64,000 nucleotides of DNA, taken from the NCBI RefSeq assembly GCF_965279055.1, contig NZ_OZ257125.1, positions 4,278,001 through 4,342,000 on the forward strand, read 5' to 3'. The notes beneath the pieces are model-generated. The model was given only the letters and a program-made list of their open reading frames with translations. It was not told the DNA's origin and made no database searches. The position numbers and the translations under genes were made by a program. Below, piece by piece: positions 52,262 through 61,056 of this stretch; within the stretch, counting starts at the first letter, position 1, and each line of letters starts with the position of its first letter. Origin of the DNA: Hydrocarboniphaga sp965279055 (GTDB lineage: Bacteria > Pseudomonadota > Gammaproteobacteria > Nevskiales > Nevskiaceae).

Positions 52262-53515
52262 CTAGACGTTCCAGACCAGGTTCAGCGTGCTGACGCCGAC
52301 GACGTGGCCGCAGTGGAAAGTCGGCGGCGTCGCCGGGTCGATGCGAAACTGCGGCAGCCGCGCCAGCATTTCCTCGTAGACGATCTGCAGCTCGACGCGC
52401 GCCAGGTGCGAGCCCAGGCAGCGGTGCGGGCCGGCGTTGAACGCGATGTGAGTCTTGTTCTCGCGCTTCAGGTCGTAGGTATCAGCGCCCGGGAACACTT
52501 TCGGGTCGAGATCGGCGGCCGGCAGGAACAGCATCGCGCGTTCGCCGCGCTTCATGTCCAGGCCCATGAAGCTCATGTCTTTCTTGACGAAGCGCGGCGG
52601 CACCGTGAACGTGTAGCGGCGCAGCATTTCCTCGGTGGCGTCGCCGACCAGCTCGGGATTCTTGCGCAGCTCGTCCTGCAGCGGCAGGTCGCTGGCGAAA
52701 TGGCGGATGCCGTGGCCGATGCCGTTCATCACCGTGTCCAGCCCGGCGAGGAACAGCAGCACCATGTAATTCTCCATGTCGTCCATCGTCGTCGGCTTGC
52801 CGTCGATTTCCGCCTTCCACAGCATGCTGATGATGTCGTCTTTCGGCGCATCCTTGCGTGCGATCACATCGTCGCGCAGCAGCGCGGTGATCCTCCACAG
52901 CTTCTTGATGCTGTCCATCGGATCCGGCGTCGGATCGGACATGTGCTCGGCGACCAGCGCGCGGTATTCCTCCATGCGCGACACCGGCAGGCCGAGCATC
53001 TTCAGGAACACCACCACCGGCAGCGGCTCGGCGATCGCGCTCATGAACTCGCACCGGCCCTGCGCCGCGACCTTGTCGATCAGCTCGCCGGCGAGCTGGC
53101 GGATGCTGTCCTTCAGATCGTTGATGGTCTTGGGCGAGAACACGCGCTGCAGCGGCATGCGGTACTTGCCGTGATCCGGCGGATCGATGTTGATCGGTAG
53201 CGGTAGCGGAATGTGCGGCGTCCCCGGCGGCATCCGCGACGACATCGCCTTGAGCTCGTCCGGCGTCGCAAAGCCATTCGAGAAACCGTCCGTGTCACGC
53301 GAGGCATTGAAGTTGGCCTCGTGGCTGATCAGCATCCAGTGGCCGCCGTTGCGCGGCGTCCAGAATACCGGCGGCGCGTTCCTGACCAGGTCGAGCACGC
53401 GCTTGTGCGGATCGGCGACATAGGCCGGGTCCTTGAACATGTCGAAGTCGTACACCGCCGCGTCGGCGACGTGGGCGGGCTTCGGGACGGCGGGGCTCAG
53501 GGCTGCGTTCGTCAT
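52262..53515 (-). CDS. Cytochrome P450
   Basis: A 417-residue soluble bacterial P450. The heme-binding loop F-N-A-G-P-H-R-C-L-G has its cysteine near residue 366. The oxygen-binding helix reads L-A-G-L-D-T and the E-x-x-R motif reads E-E-M-L-R-R. It hydroxylates a lipophilic substrate with two electrons from a ferredoxin. The I-N-I-D-P-P-D-H segment resembles camphor/terpene and steroid P450s. The nearest electron donor is the ferredoxin at 54451-54645; the [2Fe-2S] ferredoxin at 36334 is the alternative. The start is ATG 53515; a longer frame has no homology. Confidence 0.94.
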   Translation of the reverse strand: MTNAALSPAVPKPAHVADAAVYDFDMFKDPAYVADPHKRVLDLVRNAPPVFWTPRNGGHWMLISHEANFNASRDTDGFSNGFATPDELKAMSSRMPPGTPHIPLPLPINIDPPDHGKYRMPLQRVFSPKTINDLKDSIRQLAGELIDKVAAQGRCEFMSAIAEPLPVVVFLKMLGLPVSRMEEYRALVAEHMSDPTPDPMDSIKKLWRITALLRDDVIARKDAPKDDIISMLWKAEIDGKPTTMDDMENYMVLLFLAGLDTVMNGIGHGIRHFASDLPLQDELRKNPELVGDATEEMLRRYTFTVPPRFVKKDMSFMGLDMKRGERAMLFLPAADLDPKVFPGADTYDLKRENKTHIAFNAGPHRCLGSHLARVELQIVYEEMLARLPQFRIDPATPPTFHCGHVVGVSTLNLVWNV

Positions 53516-53562
53516 CTTGAAAACTCTCCAGCTTTTGTTTGGCGCGCTTGCATGTTGGTGGA

Positions 53563-54375
53563 TCAGCCGCCCATCAGCGAGCGGATGTCGATCTGGCCGG
53601 TGGCCAGGCCGGCCATGAAACCGCCGTCGACATAGAAGCACAGGCCGTTGACGTAGGTCGCTGCATCGCTGTTGAGGAAAGCCAGCGGACCGGCCTGCTC
53701 CTCGGGCGTCGAGCGGCGGTTGATCGGCTGCGCCGCGGCCTCCAGCACCGAGGCCTTACTGGCCGATTCGAAGTGCGCCATCATCGGCGTCTGCGTCGGG
53801 CCGGGCATCGTGCAGTTGATGCGGATGCCCTTCTTGATCAGGCTCTGCGACATCAGCATGGTCCAGGCGATGACCAGTTCCTTGGAGAACGAATAGCCTT
53901 CGCGCACCGTGTCCGGATTCTCTTCGCACCATTTCATGAACGCGTCGAAGCCCTGGATGCCGATCGCCTGCATCAGCACCGGAATGCGCCGGCTCCAGCC
54001 GAGGCCGCCGTTGCTGGAGATGCTGGCGATGGCGCCGCCGGAAGACATCAGCGGCAGCATCTTCTCGGTCAGGTGACGCGTGCCGGCGAAATTGACTTTC
54101 ATCACGTCCAGCGCCGGGAAGGTTTGCGGCAGGCCGGCGCAGTTGAACAGCGCATCGACCTTGCCGCCGATTTTCGCCACCGCGGCGTCGATCGACGCCG
54201 GGTCACGCAGGTCGACGTTGTTGAACGAGGCCAGGCTCAGCTGGGTCTGCTTGTAGTCCAGGCCGTGCACTTCGGCGCCCAACGACAGCAGCAGCTTGGC
54301 CGTGGCCTCGCCCATGCCGGAGAAACAGCCGCTGACGACGACCCGCTTGCCCTTATATCCGAGAAACTCGCTCAT
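53563..54375 (-). CDS. SDR of the 3-alpha-hydroxysteroid dehydrogenase-like type
   Basis: A 270-residue SDR with S-G-C-F-S-G-M-G, N-C-A-G and catalytic Y-S-F-S-K. An insertion of about 30 residues lies between the serine (S-S-N-G-G) and tyrosine motifs, as in the Comamonas 3-alpha-HSD/carbonyl reductase group. L-D-Y-K-Q after strand two suggests NAD(H). The start follows AGGAG. It stands between the ferredoxin and P450 genes, so it probably oxidises the alcohol made by the P450. The steroid connection is by family resemblance only. Confidence 0.88.
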   Translation of the reverse strand: MSEFLGYKGKRVVVSGCFSGMGEATAKLLLSLGAEVHGLDYKQTQLSLASFNNVDLRDPASIDAAVAKIGGKVDALFNCAGLPQTFPALDVMKVNFAGTRHLTEKMLPLMSSGGAIASISSNGGLGWSRRIPVLMQAIGIQGFDAFMKWCEENPDTVREGYSFSKELVIAWTMLMSQSLIKKGIRINCTMPGPTQTPMMAHFESASKASVLEAAAQPINRRSTPEEQAGPLAFLNSDAATYVNGLCFYVDGGFMAGLATGQIDIRSLMGG

Positions 54376-54450
54376 CTGGCGCTCCTGCCTTCGCTAAGGT
54401 TTTTTTAGATCAATTTTTGTGACGCCGGACGGCCGGGGCCGCCATGCCGC

Positions 54451-54645
54451 CTATTCTTCTTCGATGAAGATGATGCGTTCCGGGCAGGCGCGCGCGCCGC
54501 GCTTGGCGAGCTGCTCCTGGCCTTCGGGCACGTCGACATGATCGACCGCGATGTAGCCGTCGTCGTTCAATGGAAACAGCGCTTCCGACACGTGCGCACA
54601 ACGCGCGTTGCCGACGCAGGCTGCTTTCTCGATGCGGATCTTCAT
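54451..54645 (-). CDS. P450-type [3Fe-4S]/[4Fe-4S] ferredoxin
   Basis: A 64-residue ferredoxin with C10-V-G-N-A-R-C16 and C54-P, the C-x5-C-xn-C-P signature of ferredoxins linked to actinobacterial and proteobacterial P450s. The fourth ligand position, often histidine or cysteine, is asparagine (N13), which should change cluster type or potential. The start follows AGGAGG. It is the first gene of the leftward run, ahead of SDR and P450. Confidence 0.92.
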   Translation of the reverse strand: MKIRIEKAACVGNARCAHVSEALFPLNDDGYIAVDHVDVPEGQEQLAKRGARACPERIIFIEEE

Positions 54646-54814
54646 GGTTCTTCCTCCTGACGCTGTTTGAGTTTTCGCGTCTGATTTTGTCGTCGGGCAA
54701 CAGGCCGGTCCAGCGGTGACGGACTGCCTCCACGGCGGCGGACGCGGGGCCTGTCGTCGGCTACATTGTATTTGCTGAGCCTGCTAAGTGAATGTATCCT
54801 AGAATCGCTGTACC

Positions 54815-54826
54815 AACAACAGTGTC
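54815..54826. promoter_or_regulatory. RACA-N4-TGTY operator candidate
   Basis: AACA-ACAG-TGTC, 169 bases from the leftward ferredoxin start and 236 from the rightward SDR start. Confidence 0.58.
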
Positions 54827-54920
54827 GACCAGTCAAAGCCGCCCGTCACGGCCCGGTGCAGACAATTAATTGCACCAGGCGGCAAGCCGCCTTGTCCTGT
54901 GCAACGGCGGCTGATGACGT

Positions 54921-54945
54921 TCATGATCGACTGTGTTGATCATGA
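54921..54945. promoter_or_regulatory. Second-type palindrome
   Basis: TCATGATCGAC-TGT-GTTGATCATGA: eleven-base arms with one mismatch. The half-site differs from the recurrent operator, so it is probably for another regulator. It lies 117 bases before the SDR at 55063. Confidence 0.6.
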
Positions 54946-55062
54946 CGCTGCGCCGGTCGACACCGCGCAGGGAATACAGGCACCGGCGGATCGCAAGACC
55001 GGCGCCACTAGCGACGTAGCGGCCGCCACCGGCCGCGCGAACGATGGAGGAGCAGCAAACGC

Positions 55063-55833
55063 ATGAGCGGTGCATCGCCAGGTTTCGATCTGCACGGGAA
55101 GCTGAGCCTGGTCACCGGCGGCGGCGGCGGTATCGGCTGCGGCATCGCGCTGACGCTGGCGCAGGCCGGTGCCAGGCTGCTGATCGCCGATCGTGACGAA
55201 GCCGCCGCGGCACGCAGTGTCGAGTCGCTGCGCCAGCAGGGCCACGAAGCCGATGCGGTGATCCTCGATCTCGCCGACGAGGCCTCGGTGGTCGCGGCCT
55301 GCGCCGATCTGCTGCGCCGTCATGGCACGCCGTGGCTGCTGGTCAACAACGCCGGCCTGCAGGATCGCGAGTTGCTGCTGGACACGCGCAGCAGCGAATG
55401 GGACCGGATGATGGCGGTCAACGCGCGCGGGCCGATGCTGATGACACGCGAGATCGCGCGCGCGATGGTCGACGCCGGCAGCGGCGGCCGTATCGTCAAC
55501 ATCGCGTCGAACAGCGCGCGCGTGCCCTCGGTCAAAGGCCTGGGCTCGTATGCCGCATCCAAGGGCGCACTGCTGGCGCTGAGCCTGAGCAGCGCGTTCG
55601 AGCTGGTCGAGCATGGCATCACCGTCAACAGCGTGCTGCCGGGTGGCGTGATCACGCCGGGCGCGATGGCCGCACGCGGGCCGGCAACCGAAGGACCGGG
55701 CCGGCGCAAGCCGCCGCTGGGCATGTGCGAGCCGCAGGACATCGCCGCCGCCGTGCTGTTCTTCGCCTCGCCCGCGGCGCGCTACGTTACCAACCAGAGC
55801 CTCACCGTCGACGCAGGAGCCTCTCTGACATGA
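55063..55833 (+). CDS. Short-chain dehydrogenase/reductase
   Basis: A 256-residue classical SDR: T-G-G-G-G-G-I-G, N-N-A-G, catalytic Y-A-A-S-K, serine region N-I-A-S-N-S. A-D-R-D after strand two suggests NAD(H). The start follows GGAGGAG. It heads a rightward operon of six genes up to 61049 and overlaps the next gene by four bases. Confidence 0.92.
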   Translation: MSGASPGFDLHGKLSLVTGGGGGIGCGIALTLAQAGARLLIADRDEAAAARSVESLRQQGHEADAVILDLADEASVVAACADLLRRHGTPWLLVNNAGLQDRELLLDTRSSEWDRMMAVNARGPMLMTREIARAMVDAGSGGRIVNIASNSARVPSVKGLGSYAASKGALLALSLSSAFELVEHGITVNSVLPGGVITPGAMAARGPATEGPGRRKPPLGMCEPQDIAAAVLFFASPAARYVTNQSLTVDAGASLT

Positions 55834-56309
55834 GCACGCAGACCGAACCGATGACCGATCTCGAGAAGATCAGCGCGCATCTGGCGATCAGCCAGGTCAA
55901 GGCACGCTACTGCCGCTTTCTCGACACCAAGGACTGGGATGCTTACGCCGGCCTGTTCACCGAAGACTTCGAACTCGACGTCAGCGAAGGCACCTCGCTG
56001 CCGGTGATCCACGGCCGCGATGCGGCGCTCCAGCAGATCCGCGCCTCGATCGGCGGCGCACGCACCGCGCACCAGGTGCATGGGCCGGAGATCGAGTTCC
56101 TCGGCCGCGACGAGGCACGCGTGATCTGGGCGATGCAGGACCATTTGCGCTGGGACGCCGAGCGCGTGGCGCGCCTGGGCACGACCGGCCTCACCGGCTA
56201 TGGTCACTATCACGAGCGCTATCGGCGCCAGAAAAACGGCGAATGGAAAATCGCCGCCTCCAGGCTGACTCGCCTGCATCTCGAGATGCACGCCGCGACC
56301 AGCACCTGA
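55830..56309 (+). CDS. SnoaL-like (NTF2-fold) protein
   Basis: A 159-residue protein of the SnoaL/NTF2-like fold (Y-C-R-F-L-D-T-K-D-W-D-A-Y-A-G-L-F-T-E-D-F). The family includes polyketide cyclases, limonene-epoxide hydrolases and ketosteroid isomerases. An aspartate at the usual catalytic site may be present (E-L-D-V-S), but the reaction cannot be fixed. ATGA overlap with the SDR before it suggests consecutive steps, such as isomerisation after oxidation. Confidence 0.87.
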   Translation: MSTQTEPMTDLEKISAHLAISQVKARYCRFLDTKDWDAYAGLFTEDFELDVSEGTSLPVIHGRDAALQQIRASIGGARTAHQVHGPEIEFLGRDEARVIWAMQDHLRWDAERVARLGTTGLTGYGHYHERYRRQKNGEWKIAASRLTRLHLEMHAATST

Positions 56310-56337
56310 GCCACAGCACAATCCGGATCACGAGACC

Positions 56338-57102
56338 ATGGCGTTCTACACCACGATTCATCTGCACAACGTGCCGGCCGGCCGCGAAGCCGACTACGCG
56401 GCCTGGTTCGACGGCGCGCACATGGACGCGCTACAGCGCCTGCGCGGCCTGCTCACCGCCGAGCGCTACGAGGTGTCGCCGATCCAGATCATGCCGGACA
56501 TCCCGCAGCCCTGGCGTTACCTGAGCGTCTACGACTTCGACCTGCCCAGGCCCGCGATCGACCTGCCGGCGCTGGGCCCGCTGATCGACGAGGCGCGAGT
56601 CGCCGGCCTGATCGACGACGCCGACGAGAGCGAACGCCTGTACAGCTACAGGATGTATTCGGACTGGAAAATCAGCCCGAACTGGCAGCGCGACCAGCCG
56701 CTGTCGGGCGTCAGCATCATCCTCGCCAACTACACCATCGGCCGCTTCGCCGAATACCAGGACTGGTACGACAATATCCACAGCGGAGAAGTCATCAACG
56801 TGCCCGGCCATGTCGGCATGAAACGCGGCCAGCTGTCCGAGCTGCAGCTCGAACCCCGGCGCTACTGCCCCGGCGACCAGCTGGTGCTGTGCGCGCAGCA
56901 GAGCGACGACCTGCTGTTCACAATCCGTGACTTCTCCGCGCGCGCTGGCGGCCGCAGCCCCAGCGGCGTGGCGATGCTGCCGCGCTCGGCCGCGGGTTCG
57001 ACCGCGCGCACGGTGCACTACTTCAACAAGATCAGCGGCGAGCGCTGGAAAGGCGGCATCGCCTACGCCGGCGATCTGTCGGTCTATCCGGACAAGCGCT
57101 AG
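56338..57102 (+). CDS. Tandem EthD/ABM-like dimeric barrel protein
   Basis: A 254-residue protein built from two similar halves. The first starts M-A-F-Y-T-T-I-H-L-H-N-V-P-A-G-R-E; the second begins near residue 122 with G-V-S-I-I-L-A-N-Y-T-I-G-R-F-A-E-Y-Q-D-W-Y-D. Each resembles an EthD or stress-response alpha/beta barrel, so the protein may act as its own pseudo-dimer. The function is unknown. It lies in the middle of the operon, 28 bases after the SnoaL-like gene. Confidence 0.75.
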   Translation: MAFYTTIHLHNVPAGREADYAAWFDGAHMDALQRLRGLLTAERYEVSPIQIMPDIPQPWRYLSVYDFDLPRPAIDLPALGPLIDEARVAGLIDDADESERLYSYRMYSDWKISPNWQRDQPLSGVSIILANYTIGRFAEYQDWYDNIHSGEVINVPGHVGMKRGQLSELQLEPRRYCPGDQLVLCAQQSDDLLFTIRDFSARAGGRSPSGVAMLPRSAAGSTARTVHYFNKISGERWKGGIAYAGDLSVYPDKR

Positions 57103-57133
57103 CCCTCACCGAATCGCAACAGGAGACCCGAAC

Positions 57134-57871
57134 ATGTCCAAGATCATCGTCATCACCGGCGCCGGCGTCGGCCTCGGCCGCGCGCTGGCGCGTCGCTTCG
57201 CCAAGGATGGCGACCAGCTGGTACTGCTGGGCCGCACCTTGTCCAAAGTGCAGGGCGTCGCCGATGAACTCGGCAGCAGTGCGATGGCAGTCGAGTGCGA
57301 CGTCGCCTCGCCGGAATCGGTCAAGGCTGCGTTCGCGACGATCGCCAGGCGCCATCCGAAGATCGACGTGCTGATCAACAACGCGGCGCTGTACGAGCCC
57401 TTCCTGATCGCGGAGGCCAGCGACGCGCAGATCATGAACCTGATCACCACCAACCTCGCCGGGCCGATGCTGTGCTCGCGCGAGGCGATCGCGCTGATGG
57501 GCCCGGGCGGCCACATCCTCAACGTCAGCAGCGAATCGGTCGGCTTCCTGTTTCCGTACCTGGTGGTCTACCAGAGCACCAAGGCGGGCCTGGATCGCTT
57601 CAGCGAAGGCCTGTATCACGAGCTGCTGCCACAGGGCATCCGCGTCACCAACGTGCGTGCCGGCATGATGATGGAAGAAGGCAAGACCTCGAGCTTTGCG
57701 CCGGAAATGGCGATGCGCTTCGGCAAGGCGGCAATGGAAGCCGGCCTCAACCTGCGCGAACGCGCGATCAGCCACGTCAACTCGGTCGCCGAGGCCTTCC
57801 GTCCGCTGCTCGACCTGCCGCCGGACGTGCACGCCGCCGTCGTGCATCTGCACGCGCGCAAGCGCGGCTGA
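57134..57871 (+). CDS. Short-chain dehydrogenase/reductase
   Basis: A 245-residue SDR: T-G-A-G-V-G-L-G, N-N-A, catalytic Y-Q-S-T-K, serine region V-S-S-E-S. G-R-T after strand two suggests NADP(H). The start follows AGGAGACCCGAAC. It lies 31 bases after the EthD-like gene and 18 before the KstD-like flavoprotein, which may act on its ketone product. Confidence 0.9.
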   Translation: MSKIIVITGAGVGLGRALARRFAKDGDQLVLLGRTLSKVQGVADELGSSAMAVECDVASPESVKAAFATIARRHPKIDVLINNAALYEPFLIAEASDAQIMNLITTNLAGPMLCSREAIALMGPGGHILNVSSESVGFLFPYLVVYQSTKAGLDRFSEGLYHELLPQGIRVTNVRAGMMMEEGKTSSFAPEMAMRFGKAAMEAGLNLRERAISHVNSVAEAFRPLLDLPPDVHAAVVHLHARKRG

Positions 57872-57889
57872 TCGAGCGCGAGCCGACCG

Positions 57890-59545
57890 ATGACAGACGA
57901 GACTTTCGATTTCATCGTGGTCGGCAGCGGCGCCGGCTCGATGTGCGCCGCACTGGTGCTGCGTGGCGCCGGCAAGAGCGTGCTGATCCTGGAGAAGGCG
58001 GAGCTGGTCGGCGGCACCACGGCGACGTCGGGCGGCGTGATGTGGATACCGAACAATCGCTACATGAAAGCGGCCGGCGTGCCCGACAGCCGTGAGCAGG
58101 CGATCGCCTATATGGACGCTGCGGTCGGCGACCACGCCGACAGGCCCGGCGCCAGCCGCGAACGCCGCGCGGCCTTCGTCGACGCCGCGCCGCAGATGAT
58201 CGATTTCCTTGTCGAGAAAGGCATACGCCTGCGCCGCCTGCCTTCGTACCCGGATCATTACAGCGTCGCCGGCGCCTCGGTGCCGGGCCGCACCGTGGTC
58301 TCCGAACTGTTCGACGCCAGGCAGCTCGGCGAATGGCGCAGCAAGCTGCGGCCGGGCTTCCTGCCGCTGCCGGCGAATCTGGACGAGGCGATGCAGCTGC
58401 CGCTGATGAAACGCAGCAAGGCAGCCAAGAAAGTGCTGTTTCGCGTGATCGGCCGTGCGCTCGCCGACAAGCTCATCGGCAAACAACGCGTCACCGCCGG
58501 CGCTGCGCTGCAGGCGCAACTGCTGAATGCGGCGTTGAAAGCCGGCACCGAAATCCGCCTGCAGTCGCCGGTGACTGAACTGATCGTCGAGGGCGGGCGC
58601 GTCGTCGGCGTGATCACGCAGAAAGACGGACAGGCGAGGCGCATCGCCGCGCGCCTCGGCGTGCTGATCAACGCCGGAGGCTTCGCGCGCAACCAGCGCA
58701 TGCTCGACCAGTACCAGAGCGGCGTGAAAGCCGAGTGGTCCAGTGTGATCGAGGAAGACCTCGGCGAGATGATAGAAGCCGGCCAGAAGATCGGCGCGGC
58801 CGTGGCGCAGATGGATCAGCGCGTCGGCATGCAGATCACGCTGCCACCGGGCGCCAAGCGCGTGAAGCCGAACCTGGACACGTCCAAGCCGCATTGCATC
58901 GTCGTCGACCAGAGTGGCGTGCGTTACATGCGCGAAAGCGGCGCGCCCACCGACATCTGTCGCAAGATGCTGGAGCGCAATGCGCAGGTGCCGGCGGTGC
59001 CGAGCTACCTGATCGCCGACAGCCAGTACATCAACACCTACATGCTCGCCGGCTCGATGCCGGGTCCGAAAAAACCGCAGGCCTGGCTGGACAGCAAGAC
59101 CTTGCTGAAGGCCGATTCGATCGACGAGCTGGCGACGCAATGCGGCATCGACGCCGCGGCGCTGCGTGCCACCGTCGAGCGCTACAACGCCGGCGCCAGA
59201 CGCGGCGTCGATGAAGACTTCCATCGGGGCGAACACGCTTTCGACGAATGGTCCGGCGATCCGCTCAAGGCCGACGCCAAGACCATCGGCACGATCGAGC
59301 AGGGCCCGTATTACGCGATGCCGATGTATCCCGGCGACGTCAGCACGTTCGGCGGCCTGGTCACCGACACCGCGGCGCGCGTGCTGCGCGCCGACGGCTC
59401 GGTGATCGCAGGCCTGTATGCCACCGGCACCTCGACGGCCTCGGTGATGGGCGCGGTCGAAGGCGGCCCCGGCGGCAGCATCGGCCCGACCATGACCTGG
59501 GCTTATCTGGCCGCGCGCCACGCGCTGGCCGCTGCCGCCAGCTGA
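57890..59545 (+). CDS. KstD-like FAD-dependent dehydrogenase, paralogue 2
   Basis: A 551-residue flavoprotein closely similar to 31422-33119 along its length (V-V-G-S-G-A-G-S-M-C, G-G-T-T-A-T-S-G-G, G-V-M-W-I-P-N-N). Its active-site end reads P-Y-Y-A-M-P-M-Y-P-G-D-V-S-T-F-G-G, with serine where paralogue 1 has glycine. The family includes ketosteroid delta1- and delta4-dehydrogenases. The two copies may attack different positions or stereoisomers. It is followed by an aldehyde dehydrogenase 37 bases later. Confidence 0.88.
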   Translation: MTDETFDFIVVGSGAGSMCAALVLRGAGKSVLILEKAELVGGTTATSGGVMWIPNNRYMKAAGVPDSREQAIAYMDAAVGDHADRPGASRERRAAFVDAAPQMIDFLVEKGIRLRRLPSYPDHYSVAGASVPGRTVVSELFDARQLGEWRSKLRPGFLPLPANLDEAMQLPLMKRSKAAKKVLFRVIGRALADKLIGKQRVTAGAALQAQLLNAALKAGTEIRLQSPVTELIVEGGRVVGVITQKDGQARRIAARLGVLINAGGFARNQRMLDQYQSGVKAEWSSVIEEDLGEMIEAGQKIGAAVAQMDQRVGMQITLPPGAKRVKPNLDTSKPHCIVVDQSGVRYMRESGAPTDICRKMLERNAQVPAVPSYLIADSQYINTYMLAGSMPGPKKPQAWLDSKTLLKADSIDELATQCGIDAAALRATVERYNAGARRGVDEDFHRGEHAFDEWSGDPLKADAKTIGTIEQGPYYAMPMYPGDVSTFGGLVTDTAARVLRADGSVIAGLYATGTSTASVMGAVEGGPGGSIGPTMTWAYLAARHALAAAAS

Positions 59546-59582
59546 TCACGCAGCACACTCAAACACGCTCAAAGGACGAACC

Positions 59583-61049
59583 ATGCAACTGCCAGATTCC
59601 CTGCTGTATATCGACGGTAAGCTGCGCCCGGCCCAGGGCGGCAAGACCTACGACAACATCGGCCCCTGGACCGGTGAAGTGATCGGCCAGGCCGCCGACG
59701 CATCGGCCGCCGACGTCGACGAGGCGATCGCCGCCGCACGCCGCGCCTTCGACGACACCGACTGGTCGACCAATCGCGAGCTGCGCCTGAAACTCGTGAA
59801 GCAATATCGCGACCTGCTGTTCGCCAACCGCGACCGCCTGGTGCAGATCGCGCGGCTTGAAGCCGGCTCGGCGATCGGCGCGGCGTTCCGCGCGCAGATC
59901 GACGGCGCGCTCAACGGCGCCGACGGCGTGCTCGACTGCTTCCCGAAAGTGAAATGGGAAGAAGACCTGGGCGTGCGCAACGAAATGGGTTTCGACACCA
60001 AGCGCACCGTGCTGCGCGAACCGGTCGGCGTGATCGGCGCGATCACGCCGTGGAACGTGCCGCTGTACGTCAACGTCGGCAAGGTGATTCCGGCGCTGCT
60101 GGCCGGCTGCACGGTGATCCTGAAGCCGGCGCCGGACACGCCCGCGATGGGCGCGATCATGGGCGAGCTCGCACTCGAAGCCGGCCTGCCGCCGGGCGTG
60201 TTGAACGTGATCACGTCCAGCGATCCGGCGATGGCCGGCGAGATGCTGACCAAGGACCCGCGCGTCGACTCGATTTCGTTCACCGGCTCCACCGGCGTCG
60301 GCAAGAAGATCATGCAGAACGGCGCCGACACCCTGAAGCGCGTGTTCCTGGAACTCGGCGGCAAGTCGGCCTTCATCGTGCTCGACGACGCGGCCAACTT
60401 CCCGATGACGGTGATGGGCTCGATGGTGGTGTTCCACGCCGGCCAGGGCTGCGCCTATCCGACGCGCCTGCTGGTGCCCAAGTCGCGCTACGAGGAAGCG
60501 GTGAAAGCGCTGGAAATGGCCTACGCCGGCTTCGCCAGCAAGTGGGGCCATTTCGACGAACCGACCTGCATCATGGGCCCGCTGATTTCCAAGCGTCAGC
60601 TCGAGCGCGTCAAGGGCTACGTCGACATCGGCAAGGCCGAAGGCGCGCGCCTGCTCGCCGGCGGCAACGTGCGCACCGACAAGGGCAAGGGCTTCTTCAT
60701 CGAGCCGACCTGCTTCGTCGACGTGCGCAACGACATGCGCATCGCGCAGGAAGAAATCTTCGGGCCGGTGCTGGTGGTGATTCCGTACGAGAACGATGAC
60801 GACGCGGTACGCATCGCCAACGACAGCATCTACGGCCTCGGCGGCGCGATCTTCGGCAGCGAAGAGCGCGCGACCAAAATCGCCAAGCGCATCCGCGCCG
60901 GCGCGCTCAGCGTCAACGGCGGCGTCAGCATCACCGGCGACCTGCCTTTCGGTGGCTACAAGCAGAGCGGCATGGGCCGCGAATGGGGCCTGGAGGGCAT
61001 CGAGGAATTCCTTGAGGTCAAGGCGATCGGCACGCGCGTGATGGGCTGA
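59583..61049 (+). CDS. Aldehyde dehydrogenase
   Basis: A 488-residue NAD(P)-dependent aldehyde dehydrogenase with general-base glutamate in L-E-L-G-G-K-S, nucleophile cysteine near residue 290 (G-Q-G-C-A-Y-P) and the T-P-W-N-V-P segment. It oxidises an aldehyde to a free acid, unlike the CoA-acylating enzyme at 8929. The product acid could then be activated by one of the acyl-CoA synthetases. It is the last gene of the 55063 operon; a GC-rich repeat follows. Confidence 0.93.
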   Translation: MQLPDSLLYIDGKLRPAQGGKTYDNIGPWTGEVIGQAADASAADVDEAIAAARRAFDDTDWSTNRELRLKLVKQYRDLLFANRDRLVQIARLEAGSAIGAAFRAQIDGALNGADGVLDCFPKVKWEEDLGVRNEMGFDTKRTVLREPVGVIGAITPWNVPLYVNVGKVIPALLAGCTVILKPAPDTPAMGAIMGELALEAGLPPGVLNVITSSDPAMAGEMLTKDPRVDSISFTGSTGVGKKIMQNGADTLKRVFLELGGKSAFIVLDDAANFPMTVMGSMVVFHAGQGCAYPTRLLVPKSRYEEAVKALEMAYAGFASKWGHFDEPTCIMGPLISKRQLERVKGYVDIGKAEGARLLAGGNVRTDKGKGFFIEPTCFVDVRNDMRIAQEEIFGPVLVVIPYENDDDAVRIANDSIYGLGGAIFGSEERATKIAKRIRAGALSVNGGVSITGDLPFGGYKQSGMGREWGLEGIEEFLEVKAIGTRVMG

Positions 61050-61056
61050 ATCACTT

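Larger units (their letters stand above)
54646..55062. other. Divergent regulatory region
   Basis: No gene is seen. It separates the leftward P450 run from the rightward SDR/KstD run and holds two palindromes (54815 and 54921), plus AT-richer stretches at 54765-54810 and 54863-54872. Confidence 0.7.
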
